A DNA stretch of 64,000 bases, taken from contig JAGLGN010000014.1 in NCBI GenBank assembly GCA_023144005.1, positions 33,464 to 97,463 on the forward strand. The letters are read 5' to 3'. Positions 17,964-26,976 of this stretch are shown here, piece by piece. How positions within the stretch are numbered: the first letter of the stretch is position 1; each line of letters opens with the position of its first letter. The position numbers and the translations under genes are program-made. The DNA is from a bacterium (GTDB lineage: Bacteria; AUK180). Under the pieces are notes generated by a model. It saw only the letters and a program-made list of their open reading frames with translations, was not told where the DNA came from and made no database searches.

Positions 17964-20177
17964 CTATTTTTTCAAACCGAGACGGCGATGAAGGCGAGTG
18001 ATCCGGTGGGTATATCCGGTATAATACTCACATTTAGGGGCCAGATCCCTGTTTAACAGACCCGGGTCTTTAACGATCAGCACAGGTATTGATCTTATAG
18101 CGGTGCGCATATGTCCAATCTCTGTAAAGATAGATGCCAGCGAATTGAATCTCTCTTCATCAAAATCTATTGCTATATCCGAAGCTACGCCAAAGAATCC
18201 CAATTGCGGGGTGGTGAAGAAGCGGATATGTTCAAATACATGATCGATCGTTGCGGGAACAATATATTGTTCATCTGACCAAAAAAGAAGAACGCCATTA
18301 TCGGACAGGGCAGTTCGGAGCAATTGGAAAAACTCCAAAGAGTACAGATTGTTTGAATATGCGGTCGTGGTTCTCAATGGGTCCATCATTATCAGATCGT
18401 ATTTTTTTGTATTTTCATATAAGAATCTTCTGCCGTCACCGACAATATAATTGATCTTATTTTGATCGAATAAGAATTCAGTCGATTTTGTATTTCGAAG
18501 ATTCTCCAACAGTGAAGGGTTTAATTCCACGACATCTATTTTTTTTGTATCATCACAAAATACGGCAACTTCAACAAAAGTGCCCGTGCCCATGCCGATA
18601 ATTAATACATTTTCAGGAACAGGCGTAGAGGAAAGGCCATAAGCGGCCTCCAGTTGAAATTCCACTCCGGGACGAAAGCCATGCCCCAAACCGTTTAGCA
18701 CATTTTTCACTTTTTCCCCGTTGCTTCCCGTCACCACAACCCCTTCTGTGCTCTCCGAGATCAGAATGGTTGCCATCCCGCTCAACGATCCTTTGTGAAT
18801 ACTTTTATATAGCTGTGTTTTATTCGGAAATATTATGAATACCATGATCAAAAAAGCAACCCATAAGAAGGTCATGCGAAGAGATCTTTTTCTGAGCAGC
18901 AGCGGGATTAAAAATAACACCGCACCGATTCCGAGGATTAAAAATGTAATAGAGGTCCCGAAAACATTCAATAAGACAAAACCCGTAATAAGCGCGCCAA
19001 GAATATTACCAAGCGTAGAAAAGGAATATACAATACCGGATGAGTATCCCCTTGAGACACCCTTTTCGTGAAACAGTGTGGTGATCAATGGGAATGAGGC
19101 CCCCATGAGAAAGGCGGGTGGAAATACGAAAATGATCGGCCAGAGAAAAAGATCAATAGCATACCAGATATTTGACCATTTCAGATATAACGGTGGATGC
19201 AATAAGTATTGAAAGGAATTCTGTGTAAATGCGGTGATTACTCCCCATTTATTCAAATAGTAAAATCCCGTTATAGAAAAGATTACATAGATTCCAATTA
19301 GGCCCTGTAAAAGAAAATATGTATTGCGATCAGACCGAAGACGGGACGATCTAAGGGTGTAATACCCGCCTATACCCAGAGCTGATATAAAAACAAAGAG
19401 AACTGTAGAGAATACATACGGAGAGCCCTTCAATATTACCGAGAGAAATCTGATATATACCATTTCCAGCCCTAAGGAAATAAATCCGGAAAGAGTTACC
19501 AGAAGCAGGATGGAAACAGAGTGAGATGCTTTTTGTTTATATACTGAATTTGATCGAATGCCCGTTTGCCGTGGTAGATACCGTAGCGCCAGAAGCGCGG
19601 AAATGACGTTAATTGATGATGCGCTTATAAGACCAAAATTCATATCCATATAGGAGAGTATCCAGTATGATGAAAGGAGGATGCCGAATCCGCTTCCGAT
19701 CGTATTGAGAAAGTAAAATCTTGAGATCGAATTTTGAAATGAACTCTCTTTTATCGCACTCACCCCAAAGGGAAATGCTGCGCCAATAAGTATCGTTGGG
19801 ATTGACAAAAACAAGAAGATAAATACACCACCGTAAAGGGGGGTTGAAGATGATATAAGAGCTCCAAGTGATGGCAAAAAAGAAAGCGTCACAAGAACAA
19901 AGACAGAAAGAAATAGCTGGGCCAAGATAAATCCCCGCTTACCTGAAACCCCTTTTTTAGAAAAATACGCTCCGAGCAGTGAGCCAGCGCCTAATCCGAA
20001 CATATAAGAAGCAAGTACAATTGAAGTAGAGCCGAATGAGACTCCATAATAGGCAGAGAAGATCCGCTGCCAGACGATCTGATAAATGAGTGCTGCCGTA
20101 CCATAGAGCAAAATCGAAAGGTGAGAGAGAAACACGGTTTTTTTTTTCGGTTTCTGGTGCTTATTCACTTCAGTCAC
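17964..20177 (-). CDS. Polytopic membrane protein fused to a spermidine-synthase-like domain
   Basis: 737 residues. Residues 15-455 form about twelve to fourteen membrane helices resembling MFS-like proteins, with LEMVYIRFLSVIL (about 237-249). Residues 480-720 form a spermidine-synthase-like Rossmann domain: VLIIGMGTGTFVEVA, DVVELNPSL, GDGRRFLYE and DLIMMDPLRTTTAYSNNLYS. Proteins with this fusion are widespread in bacteria, often beside polysaccharide genes, but their reaction is not established; aminopropyl transfer onto a surface component has been suggested. The start is GTG with an 8-nt overlap onto the WbqC gene (GTGACTGA). Confidence 0.85.
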   Translation of the reverse strand: MTEVNKHQKPKKKTVFLSHLSILLYGTAALIYQIVWQRIFSAYYGVSFGSTSIVLASYMFGLGAGSLLGAYFSKKGVSGKRGFILAQLFLSVFVLVTLSFLPSLGALISSSTPLYGGVFIFLFLSIPTILIGAAFPFGVSAIKESSFQNSISRFYFLNTIGSGFGILLSSYWILSYMDMNFGLISASSINVISALLALRYLPRQTGIRSNSVYKQKASHSVSILLLVTLSGFISLGLEMVYIRFLSVILKGSPYVFSTVLFVFISALGIGGYYTLRSSRLRSDRNTYFLLQGLIGIYVIFSITGFYYLNKWGVITAFTQNSFQYLLHPPLYLKWSNIWYAIDLFLWPIIFVFPPAFLMGASFPLITTLFHEKGVSRGYSSGIVYSFSTLGNILGALITGFVLLNVFGTSITFLILGIGAVLFLIPLLLRKRSLRMTFLWVAFLIMVFIIFPNKTQLYKSIHKGSLSGMATILISESTEGVVVTGSNGEKVKNVLNGLGHGFRPGVEFQLEAAYGLSSTPVPENVLIIGMGTGTFVEVAVFCDDTKKIDVVELNPSLLENLRNTKSTEFLFDQNKINYIVGDGRRFLYENTKKYDLIMMDPLRTTTAYSNNLYSLEFFQLLRTALSDNGVLLFWSDEQYIVPATIDHVFEHIRFFTTPQLGFFGVASDIAIDFDEERFNSLASIFTEIGHMRTAIRSIPVLIVKDPGLLNRDLAPKCEYYTGYTHRITRLHRRLGLKK

Positions 20178-20865
20178 TAGATAAAATATATCTTAATGTA
20201 TCTTCGCCACAGTTAAATAATGTATCAAGAATTGAAACTCCGTGAACAAAGGGACCGAATAACTGTGGATATTTCCGATAATTCGCATAATCCTTGTAGA
20301 TTATTTCAATGCCGGTTTTATCAAGAAGATCCTTCTCCACATATGCTTGAGCACGAGGCCCCGAAATGTAAATCTCTGAATTGAAATGATCGCACATAGA
20401 CATGATTAATTGAGTTTTTCTATCATCAATACCGATATCGCTTGCGTAATGGAACTCTGTATTCAAATCCAAAATCTGTGCGAGCTTTTTTATAATGAAC
20501 GTATCAAGTTCAGATAGATGCTCCCATTTGTTATTTACATATATTTCTTCCACTAGAAAAAAATACTTTTTGAAATACGGAGCGTGGGAATAACTGTGTA
20601 TCAGGGATTCACGATGCTTGTACTGCCAATGCCAGAAATTATCGATACGGGCGTCTCTTATCAGCTGATCACGTCCACCTTTCACGGGAACTATAAGTGG
20701 AATAAGGCCGTTGGGGCCTTTTATGAAATTCTTATTTCTCCAATCCCGGACAGTGTATTGGACATTATCCAGAAAGACGAAAATATCCGAATCCTTGATA
20801 ATCTCAAAATAGCCCTTCCACGGAATATATGAGGGCTGTATTATTGCTAACTTTAGACGGTCCAT
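20170..20865 (-). CDS. WbqC-family protein
   Basis: 231 residues of the WbqC family, found in O-antigen and other glycan clusters; a role in amino-sugar acylation or glycine transfer has been inferred, without firm proof. Family hallmarks are IIQPSYIPWKGYFEII (about 8-23), FLDNVQYTVRDWRNKNFIK (about 31-49), PLIVPVKGG and the late ISGPRAQAYVE. The ATG at 20865 replaces the upstream TTG because MDRLKLAIIQPSYIPW is the family N-terminus and the TTG overlaps the promoter. The -10 lies 5 nt before the ATG. It appears to head the operon 20865 to 10599. Confidence 0.88.
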   Translation of the reverse strand: MDRLKLAIIQPSYIPWKGYFEIIKDSDIFVFLDNVQYTVRDWRNKNFIKGPNGLIPLIVPVKGGRDQLIRDARIDNFWHWQYKHRESLIHSYSHAPYFKKYFFLVEEIYVNNKWEHLSELDTFIIKKLAQILDLNTEFHYASDIGIDDRKTQLIMSMCDHFNSEIYISGPRAQAYVEKDLLDKTGIEIIYKDYANYRKYPQLFGPFVHGVSILDTLFNCGEDTLRYILSSD

Positions 20866-20870
20866 TAGCA

Positions 20871-20899
20871 ATTATACTGCATTTGCCCTATATTTTCAA
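20871..20899 (-). promoter_or_regulatory. Promoter of the glycan operon (leaderless)
   Basis: TTGAAA (20899-20894), 17 bp, TATAAT (20876-20871) on the minus strand, then TGCTA and the WbqC ATG. Confidence 0.7.
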
Positions 20900-20906
20900 A
20901 CTTGTT

Positions 20907-20934
20907 TTGAGGCGAAGAAAGAATATGTTATAAT
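20907..20934 (+). promoter_or_regulatory. Divergent promoter with extended -10 (leaderless)
   Basis: TTGAGG (20907-20912), 16 bp, and TGTTATAAT with TATAAT at 20929-20934, an extended -10. Seven bases later comes the ATG of the methyltransferase at 20942, with no Shine-Dalgarno site. It overlaps the region of the divergent WbqC promoter. Confidence 0.65.
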
Positions 20935-20941
20935 CATTCTA

Positions 20942-21640
20942 ATGAATATCATTACAATATTTTGGAAATCCATTTGGGAGCTAAGAGCAAAGATCCACAA
21001 AGATCCCTTGAGGGCAACAGGAAGAGATCTAAACCCGGAAGTTTATCCCCATCTTGCACAGGAGATCTCTGAGAAACTCCATTTGGTCGAGGGTGATTAC
21101 CTTATTGATATCGGTTGTGCCAAGGGAGCATTAGACCTTTTGCTTTCTACAAAGGTTTCTTCGATTATGGCAACGGATTATTCTCAAAGCATGATAGATT
21201 GCGCAATAATGAGAAATTCTGCCAATAATATTGAGTTCCGGCAAGACAATGGCGAGAAGCTGAATCTCTTTTCACAGAAGTTTAATAAAATACTTATATA
21301 TTCCGTATTTCATTATTTTTCCTCATTAACAAAGGTTAAAAACCTTCTAATTAAAATATTCGAGAAATTGCCAAGAGGTGGAGAGGTTCTCATCGGGGAC
21401 CTACCGGATAAAAATAGAAGGCAATTGTTTCCAAGGAGATATTACTGCGAGCAGAAAGGTATTAAAAGAATAGTCGAATATATTGTCTTTTTTTTATCCT
21501 ATCATCTCTGGCAATGGTTCACTAAGGATTCCCTTTCTGAAATATGTAAACAGATCGGTTTTGAATACAGCTTTCTCCCGCAGGAGACCGAACAACCCAC
21601 GAGCAGAGACAGGTTTGATCTATGGCTGAAAAAGAACTAA
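20942..21640 (+). CDS. Class I SAM-dependent methyltransferase
   Basis: 232 residues. The SAM-binding core is LIDIGCAKGALDLLL (about 54-68, motif I), MATDYSQSMIDCA (about 75-87, the acidic end of beta 2), and the later KILIYSVFHYFSS and PRGGEVLIGDLPDKN. It resembles small-molecule or sugar methyltransferases of glycan clusters. Its ATG follows the -10 box by 7 nt, so it is probably translated from a leaderless mRNA. The acyltransferase gene downstream overlaps it by 19 nt, so the two are co-expressed, divergently from the WbqC operon. Substrate unknown. Confidence 0.85.
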   Translation: MNIITIFWKSIWELRAKIHKDPLRATGRDLNPEVYPHLAQEISEKLHLVEGDYLIDIGCAKGALDLLLSTKVSSIMATDYSQSMIDCAIMRNSANNIEFRQDNGEKLNLFSQKFNKILIYSVFHYFSSLTKVKNLLIKIFEKLPRGGEVLIGDLPDKNRRQLFPRRYYCEQKGIKRIVEYIVFFLSYHLWQWFTKDSLSEICKQIGFEYSFLPQETEQPTSRDRFDLWLKKN

Positions 21641-22674
21641 AACCTCTGGATCCGGCCGGCGAGGATCTATGGAATGACTTCCTGAAGGAAAGAGAGCACA
21701 CTTATTTTCATACACTTAAGTATATGAAATTTATTTGCCAAGTCTACCCTGACTTGAAAAGCGCTTATTCTATCCTGATGAGTGAAGGGGAGGCTCGGGG
21801 AATAATCCCCCTTTTCTACAGTCCCTCTATCTTCTGGGGGAAGAAGATCTCACCGGTTCAATTCAATATGTATGGCGGACCTTTGCTTGACGACCCCGGA
21901 GATATTGATATCGTCGCCAAGGAATTATTCACGCTTTTTCCAAAGAGCACCTATATTGCATTCAGGGATTATTATGGGCGGTTTCCTTCCTCAAGGCACA
22001 ACAGGACGATCAATGCAGACGCTTATTTCACAATCGTTAAATTGAGCAAAAAAGAAAATTTAGCCAAACTGATCTATCGAGAGAGGTTTATTGAAAAGAT
22101 CCGCTCACTTAAGAAAAATAATGCTCTATCATTTCGCAAGATCGGAAAAGATGAACTACATGATCTTTATTGTTTATCCGTAAAATTCTTTAAAAAACGA
22201 TTTGGCGTTTCATCTTATCCTGAGAAGTACTTTGAGATCATTTTAGATACTATCGTGAAAGGTGGAAATGGGGAATTGATCGGTTGCTTCTTAGACAAGA
22301 GATTAATAGCAGGAACATTTTTTATCAAATACAGAAACTCCGCCATCTATATGTGGGGCTGTTACGATCTGGCATTGTCACATTTATCACCGATCGCACT
22401 CTTATTAGACCATCAGATAATTAAATTAGCCTCGGAGGGGTACAAAGAATTAGATCTGGGACAAACCCAAATTGGAAATCAAGGACTTCTTTTTTTCAAA
22501 GAGAACTTAGGCGGTGTACATAGAAAGTTAAATAAAGTGTACATCCCTAAGGCAAAAAGTTTTAGGATACCTGCGGGAGACAACTCGTTTTCTATTGCTA
22601 AAAATGTTTTCCGCGTCTTGCCAGACTGGTTAGTGAAAACCCTAACCCCCCTTATATTCAGACTCTATAGATAG
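21622..22674 (+). CDS. FemAB-like / GNAT-type acyltransferase
   Basis: 350 residues with a double GNAT-like layout. The N-terminal half shows GIIPLFYSPSIFWGKKISPVQFN and GGPLLDD; the C-terminal half shows GNGELIGCFLDKRLIAGTFF, MWGCYDLALSHLSPIALLL and LDLGQTQIGNQGLLFFKENLGG, typical of FemAB/MprF-like and exosortase-associated acyltransferases. These transfer aminoacyl or acetyl groups to peptidoglycan or sugar precursors in the cytoplasm. It overlaps the methyltransferase by 19 nt and belongs to the same two-gene unit. A plausible role is acylating an amino sugar of the surface glycan. Confidence 0.75.
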   Translation: MAEKELKPLDPAGEDLWNDFLKEREHTYFHTLKYMKFICQVYPDLKSAYSILMSEGEARGIIPLFYSPSIFWGKKISPVQFNMYGGPLLDDPGDIDIVAKELFTLFPKSTYIAFRDYYGRFPSSRHNRTINADAYFTIVKLSKKENLAKLIYRERFIEKIRSLKKNNALSFRKIGKDELHDLYCLSVKFFKKRFGVSSYPEKYFEIILDTIVKGGNGELIGCFLDKRLIAGTFFIKYRNSAIYMWGCYDLALSHLSPIALLLDHQIIKLASEGYKELDLGQTQIGNQGLLFFKENLGGVHRKLNKVYIPKAKSFRIPAGDNSFSIAKNVFRVLPDWLVKTLTPLIFRLYR

Positions 22675-22681
22675 ATATGAA

Positions 22682-22708
22682 GTCCCCTGAATGAATATAG
22701 GGACGTTT
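22682..22708 (+). terminator. Possible terminator of the methyltransferase-acyltransferase unit
   Basis: GTCCC (22682-22686) can pair with GGGAC (22700-22704) across a 13-nt loop, followed by GTTTTCC. It lies between two convergent genes. The stem is short and the T-run only four. Confidence 0.3.
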
Positions 22709-22774
22709 TCCTACGGTACTATTATTATGCGGAGATGATCATATTTCGCTTCTTGCTCTTCCATCAGATAACAC

Positions 22775-23926
22775 TCAGTTCTTATCGGCATTGATCGGTT
22801 CCGCCAGGATCTCTTTTGCCAATATCTCACCTACCTTATGTTGACCGGCTAAATTCAGATGATAATCTACTGGATCGTAAAGGTCTTCCCCTGTACTTTC
22901 ATAAGAGCTCCTCAAAACAGGAACGAAATTAAGGAAGTCGATTTGCTTATGCTGCAATACCTTAATGAATTCTGCTACGATAAGATCATCGATCTTAAGA
23001 TCCTGCGGCTCCAGGTCCGGAACGGATTTACAAAAAGAAATATAATCCTGATTTGCCCCTTGAACCTGCATCATCGTGGGCAATATCAGGACTTTCAGTA
23101 AAATATTTTTTTGTCTGCATAGAGAAATGAGGTCATCTAATACCGCGGCATATTTATCAAACCATCTCGCCTGTTCAAGAGTTCTAAGCCATCTCACCTG
23201 CCCGATGTCCTGCCCAAGCATGGGGTTTGAAGAAAAAGTATTTTTCGGAACAAGGCGAAAATATATCATGGCAACCAGATTTGAATGCTCAACAAGCCAC
23301 GGAAACGCTCTCCTTTTGGCCGGTAATATTATGGCTTTGCCATCTATAACTTCCACGCTCGGATAGTGATCATGAAATCCGATAAGATCAACAAGATCAT
23401 TGCCCGTATAAAAAGTAAGCAGCGCCATATCCGGCTTTATAATATCACTGTTCTCTTTCAGAAAAAGGTACATCTGTTGGATAGACCAGCTCAATGTGCC
23501 GGAATTGATGACATTGTACGGGGAATCATCATGCTGGCGATTCAAAATACTTTCGGAAACATTAGGGAAAGTGTCATTTACTTTGCAATTGCCGTCCACG
23601 TGTGAATCGCCCAATACCAGGATGCGATATTCATTTTCCGCCTTTTCTCTAATTACATTTTCCTCTCTCAAGCCCTGGGCATTCGTCCGGTATATATAAA
23701 ACCCTTCATCATATCGTGCGGTCTTTACATGAAGACGCGCGAATTTACTGTGCTTCATCCCATACTCTTTATCTGAAACGACACCCAGTTGATTCACATG
23801 GAAGAATTTACCATCATATTTCATTATATATGATGTGCGGAATAATGTTTCAAGTACAAGAAATAGTAATATCAGGAAACTCAGGATCCGAATGGTAATA
23901 AAAAGGTTTCTTATAAATTTTTCCAC
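22775..23926 (-). CDS. Membrane-anchored SGNH/GDSL hydrolase-like protein
   Basis: 383 residues with one N-terminal membrane helix (about 8-28) and a periplasmic SGNH domain. LVLGDSHVDG places the nucleophile at Ser108. FYTGNDLVDL (about 172-181) supplies the conserved Gly-Asn, and DYHLNLAGQ gives the Asp354/His356 pair. Family members deacylate or acylate glycans, or act as thioesterases. The start is GTG immediately after the comEC stop (TGAGTG), so it is the last gene of the nine-gene operon. Whether it belongs functionally to that operon or to the glycan locus that follows is open. Confidence 0.78.
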   Translation of the reverse strand: MEKFIRNLFITIRILSFLILLFLVLETLFRTSYIMKYDGKFFHVNQLGVVSDKEYGMKHSKFARLHVKTARYDEGFYIYRTNAQGLREENVIREKAENEYRILVLGDSHVDGNCKVNDTFPNVSESILNRQHDDSPYNVINSGTLSWSIQQMYLFLKENSDIIKPDMALLTFYTGNDLVDLIGFHDHYPSVEVIDGKAIILPAKRRAFPWLVEHSNLVAMIYFRLVPKNTFSSNPMLGQDIGQVRWLRTLEQARWFDKYAAVLDDLISLCRQKNILLKVLILPTMMQVQGANQDYISFCKSVPDLEPQDLKIDDLIVAEFIKVLQHKQIDFLNFVPVLRSSYESTGEDLYDPVDYHLNLAGQHKVGEILAKEILAEPINADKN

Positions 23927-26827
23927 TCAGAATTCATGTTGAAGATCCGCGATCTCCATATCGCCAGAGGAATTGCCGGAGGTAAATCTCAGTAATTTGC
24001 CGTCACATATCTTATATCTTACATAACCCACTGAGAGATCATAGAAGTTGGTGCCGGCCTTATCCTTCAGATAACTAAAATCCTTCTGGAATTGAGCTAA
24101 CTCCTTGCCCTTGTTGAAATAATCTATATGAAAAAGCATGTCCATGGGCAATGCGAGATTCAGCATATCCTTGAGTTTGTAGTTATACAGGAAGCGTGTG
24201 GGCATAAGGACCACATCGACCTTATCGAAATACTGCTTGTATGACATCAGTTTATCCACTTCCCCCCTGTCCAGATCAGCGGCTAATAAAAACTGTTTTC
24301 TTGAGATCTCAATACCCTTTTTCTTCAAGATATAGTCCGCTTTGAGTACCATATTATCCTGAAAATAGTCCTCTTTGTCGCTGCTTTCCGGGTAGATAGC
24401 ATATATCTCAAACACATATTCACTATTCCCCACCTTCTTACTCTCTCTTAGAATATAATCACCCGCCTTTACCACGACATGGGGTATTTTGCTGGACATT
24501 AGGGTGTTGCTTACCTTCTGACACGTTTCATATCTGCTTTTTACCCAATAAGCCTGGCCTCTTTCCAGTAAATACTCATTATCAGTAGATTTCAAGAAAT
24601 CTTCATAGCTAGATGCGGATGCTTTTTGCACATCTGTGGGAATATAGACCTTCCCCACGGGGTATTCCCTCAGTATTGTGGTAACCGCCGAGTTATTATC
24701 CTGAGAATAATCCGTCAGGATCAGATCGTCTATACGGTTGATACCGTAAGACATCAAAATGCTCATGACCACACGGTCGGCCTCGTCCCACTCCCTTCTG
24801 TTATAGAGAGAATGCTTACCTGCATTTATCAGCACATTTCTTCCCGAAGGCGTTTTGATGAAAACGACATTGCCCTTTGAAAGGGAAAAGAAGGTTATAT
24901 CAACTTCATTATCCCTTTTTGTGGGTATCAGCAGAAGTATGGAGCCCAGCAGGACAATAGCGATTATGATCGCGGGCAGAAACTTAAATATACGCGCCCT
25001 CTTATCATGTTTCTGTTTGAATACCGTCAATTTATATTTATAGTCAAGCCACTTACTTTTGATATACGGAAGATTGATAATGATAAGCAGCGCCACAAAA
25101 TAGAATATCAGCCCGCCGAAGGTGAACTTCTTCACATACGGATATGGGAAAGTGGTCGAAAAGAAATGCGCGGACTGTATAAAGAGCTTCAACAGCAGAT
25201 AATTAGCGGCATTGATGAACAGTCCCATATATATCCCTACAACGGGTATCAGAGACAGAATTGCCGCGATCATCCCCAATTGGACATTGATGCCGATGAG
25301 GGGTATGGCGATGTAATTGGCGTACATACCCGCAATTGGATATCTGCCAAAATAATATGCGGAAAGCGGGATCATCATTCCCAGCTGTATCGCAAATTGT
25401 GCCGATATGAAGGATATCAGCCAAGGCGGCATCTTTCTGTAGGATGGAGCGGCAAGCTGCTTTTTTTCCTCAAATTTATTGGATAAATACAAAAACACCC
25501 CGGAAGCGGCAAAAAATCCCCACAGAAACAGTGAATTAAAGAAATAGCTCTTGAAGATGATGATAAGCGCGGTGAAGGAGGCGAAAACAAAGCAAGCCGC
25601 CCAAAAGGTATATCCGATCAGATACTTCTTGAAAATATCATCCAGAAACGGCGTGATAAGGACAAGTGATAGCACCGCCCCAAACGATAGAGTAAAGGAT
25701 GCTTCTCTCAATAGAAGCGGGTTCACAAATAATATCATAAGAGCGGCAACGGAAATACCCACCTCGATCGAGGTTCGCAGCCCCTTGCCGGAAAGAACCC
25801 ATGCCATCAGCACGGCGCTATTCATTATTACGGCCCGCAAAGTGGATGGCCGTCCGCCGGTGATTATCGCGAATATCACTAAAAAGAGTATCGTAATAAT
25901 TGCATAAACTCTTCTGGGAACCCCTATCAGTGAGAATATCCCGACAAAGAATATCATAAGGATCGTAACATGAAGCCCCGACACGGCCAGTACATGATTC
26001 ACACCCGCCCTTTTGAACTCATCCTTTATCTGATATCGGGCATCAGGCAGGAAGATCCCGTCCATGCCGTATCTCAACCCCAGGGTAATACCGCCTAAAA
26101 ATGCCGACTCCGGGTATTTCACCGTTCTTCGAATGGTTTTCAGGAATTTCTGTTTGATACCCAATGAGAAGGCGACAAAAGGATTCTTCTTCGTCAGCTC
26201 ATCGGGGGTGATGCGCGACGCATCCTTGAAATACGCAGTATAATATACTCCGGTGCTTTCCAGAAATTTTCTATAATCAAAGCCGCCCGGATTCGTTGCT
26301 TTCTGCGGCCTCTTCAAGTCCGTTTCAAAAGTGATATAGTGCCCGTATGAGAGAAATTCCGGGAATTTCCCCTTCTTGAATGAATAATTAAGAAGTATCT
26401 TGCCCTTTTTCACTTCTTTCGAACGGGCGCCGTTAACTGAGATCTTCAGGGGCTTGACATATACCCGCATCCGATTTTCAAAATACTCGGGTTCTCTGTA
26501 CACATAACCTTCGACCGTTGCGGATATTTTGTCTTCTCCTCCGGTAACGGTCAGTATATGCCCTTTTCTATCGATATTCAGAGCATTGTGTGTAAAAGCC
26601 AATCCCAACACAAAGGGCAAAAGGTAAAAGGCCATCAGCATAGGTATCTTCTTGATATACCCCCAGCGCTTATAAGAATAAAACCCCACTGCGATAGCCG
26701 CGAGAAGAACGACGGCAGAAAGGATGAAAAGAAAAAACGGAGAGGCCAGAGGGAAGACACCGAAACTGATGAGTATGCCGAGGACAAAGAACAATGTAAA
26801 GAGGTAGAGTTTATTTTCCCAATACAT
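23927..26827 (-). CDS. comEC: ComEC/Rec2 DNA channel with a degenerate metallo-beta-lactamase domain
   Basis: 966 residues. Two N-terminal helices, a soluble OB-like domain (about 95-210, with NPGGFDYRKFLESTGVYYTA at 179-198), the competence channel with GVNHVLAVSGLHVTIL (275-290) and some ten helices to about residue 640, then a metallo-beta-lactamase-like domain (about 641-955). ComEC moves single-stranded DNA across the inner membrane during natural transformation. In the C-terminal domain the usual HxDxDH metal motif reads DYSQDN (706-711) and the preceding D-x-G strand reads INAG, so nuclease metal binding is probably lost. The start overlaps the 49-aa gene by one base (TAATG). Confidence 0.93.
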   Translation of the reverse strand: MYWENKLYLFTLFFVLGILISFGVFPLASPFFLFILSAVVLLAAIAVGFYSYKRWGYIKKIPMLMAFYLLPFVLGLAFTHNALNIDRKGHILTVTGGEDKISATVEGYVYREPEYFENRMRVYVKPLKISVNGARSKEVKKGKILLNYSFKKGKFPEFLSYGHYITFETDLKRPQKATNPGGFDYRKFLESTGVYYTAYFKDASRITPDELTKKNPFVAFSLGIKQKFLKTIRRTVKYPESAFLGGITLGLRYGMDGIFLPDARYQIKDEFKRAGVNHVLAVSGLHVTILMIFFVGIFSLIGVPRRVYAIITILFLVIFAIITGGRPSTLRAVIMNSAVLMAWVLSGKGLRTSIEVGISVAALMILFVNPLLLREASFTLSFGAVLSLVLITPFLDDIFKKYLIGYTFWAACFVFASFTALIIIFKSYFFNSLFLWGFFAASGVFLYLSNKFEEKKQLAAPSYRKMPPWLISFISAQFAIQLGMMIPLSAYYFGRYPIAGMYANYIAIPLIGINVQLGMIAAILSLIPVVGIYMGLFINAANYLLLKLFIQSAHFFSTTFPYPYVKKFTFGGLIFYFVALLIIINLPYIKSKWLDYKYKLTVFKQKHDKRARIFKFLPAIIIAIVLLGSILLLIPTKRDNEVDITFFSLSKGNVVFIKTPSGRNVLINAGKHSLYNRREWDEADRVVMSILMSYGINRIDDLILTDYSQDNNSAVTTILREYPVGKVYIPTDVQKASASSYEDFLKSTDNEYLLERGQAYWVKSRYETCQKVSNTLMSSKIPHVVVKAGDYILRESKKVGNSEYVFEIYAIYPESSDKEDYFQDNMVLKADYILKKKGIEISRKQFLLAADLDRGEVDKLMSYKQYFDKVDVVLMPTRFLYNYKLKDMLNLALPMDMLFHIDYFNKGKELAQFQKDFSYLKDKAGTNFYDLSVGYVRYKICDGKLLRFTSGNSSGDMEIADLQHEF

Positions 26828-26976
26828 TATTTTTCTTCCAAAAACCCGTAATACGATTCATTGGACCTGAGATTTCCCTCGATCGTATAATTCTTATCAA
26901 AGGCCAGAACCAGGATCGCGGCAATCGCAATGATAATTATTCCTATTAAAATAAAGGTCTTCTTTCCTTTTTTCAT
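26827..26976 (-). CDS. 49-residue single-helix membrane protein
   Basis: A short gene between the HhH-barrel gene and comEC, overlapping both by exactly one base (TAATG at each end). It starts with MKKGKKTFILIG, has one strongly hydrophobic helix (about residues 8-26) and an exported-side tail of about 23 residues rich in Asn, Glu and Tyr. A GGAG site precedes the ATG. The double 1-nt coupling and the positive-inside start make a real gene likely. No homologue is recognised. A lipid-embedded accessory of ComEC is possible but only inferred from position. Confidence 0.7.
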   Translation of the reverse strand: MKKGKKTFILIGIIIIAIAAILVLAFDKNYTIEGNLRSNESYYGFLEEK

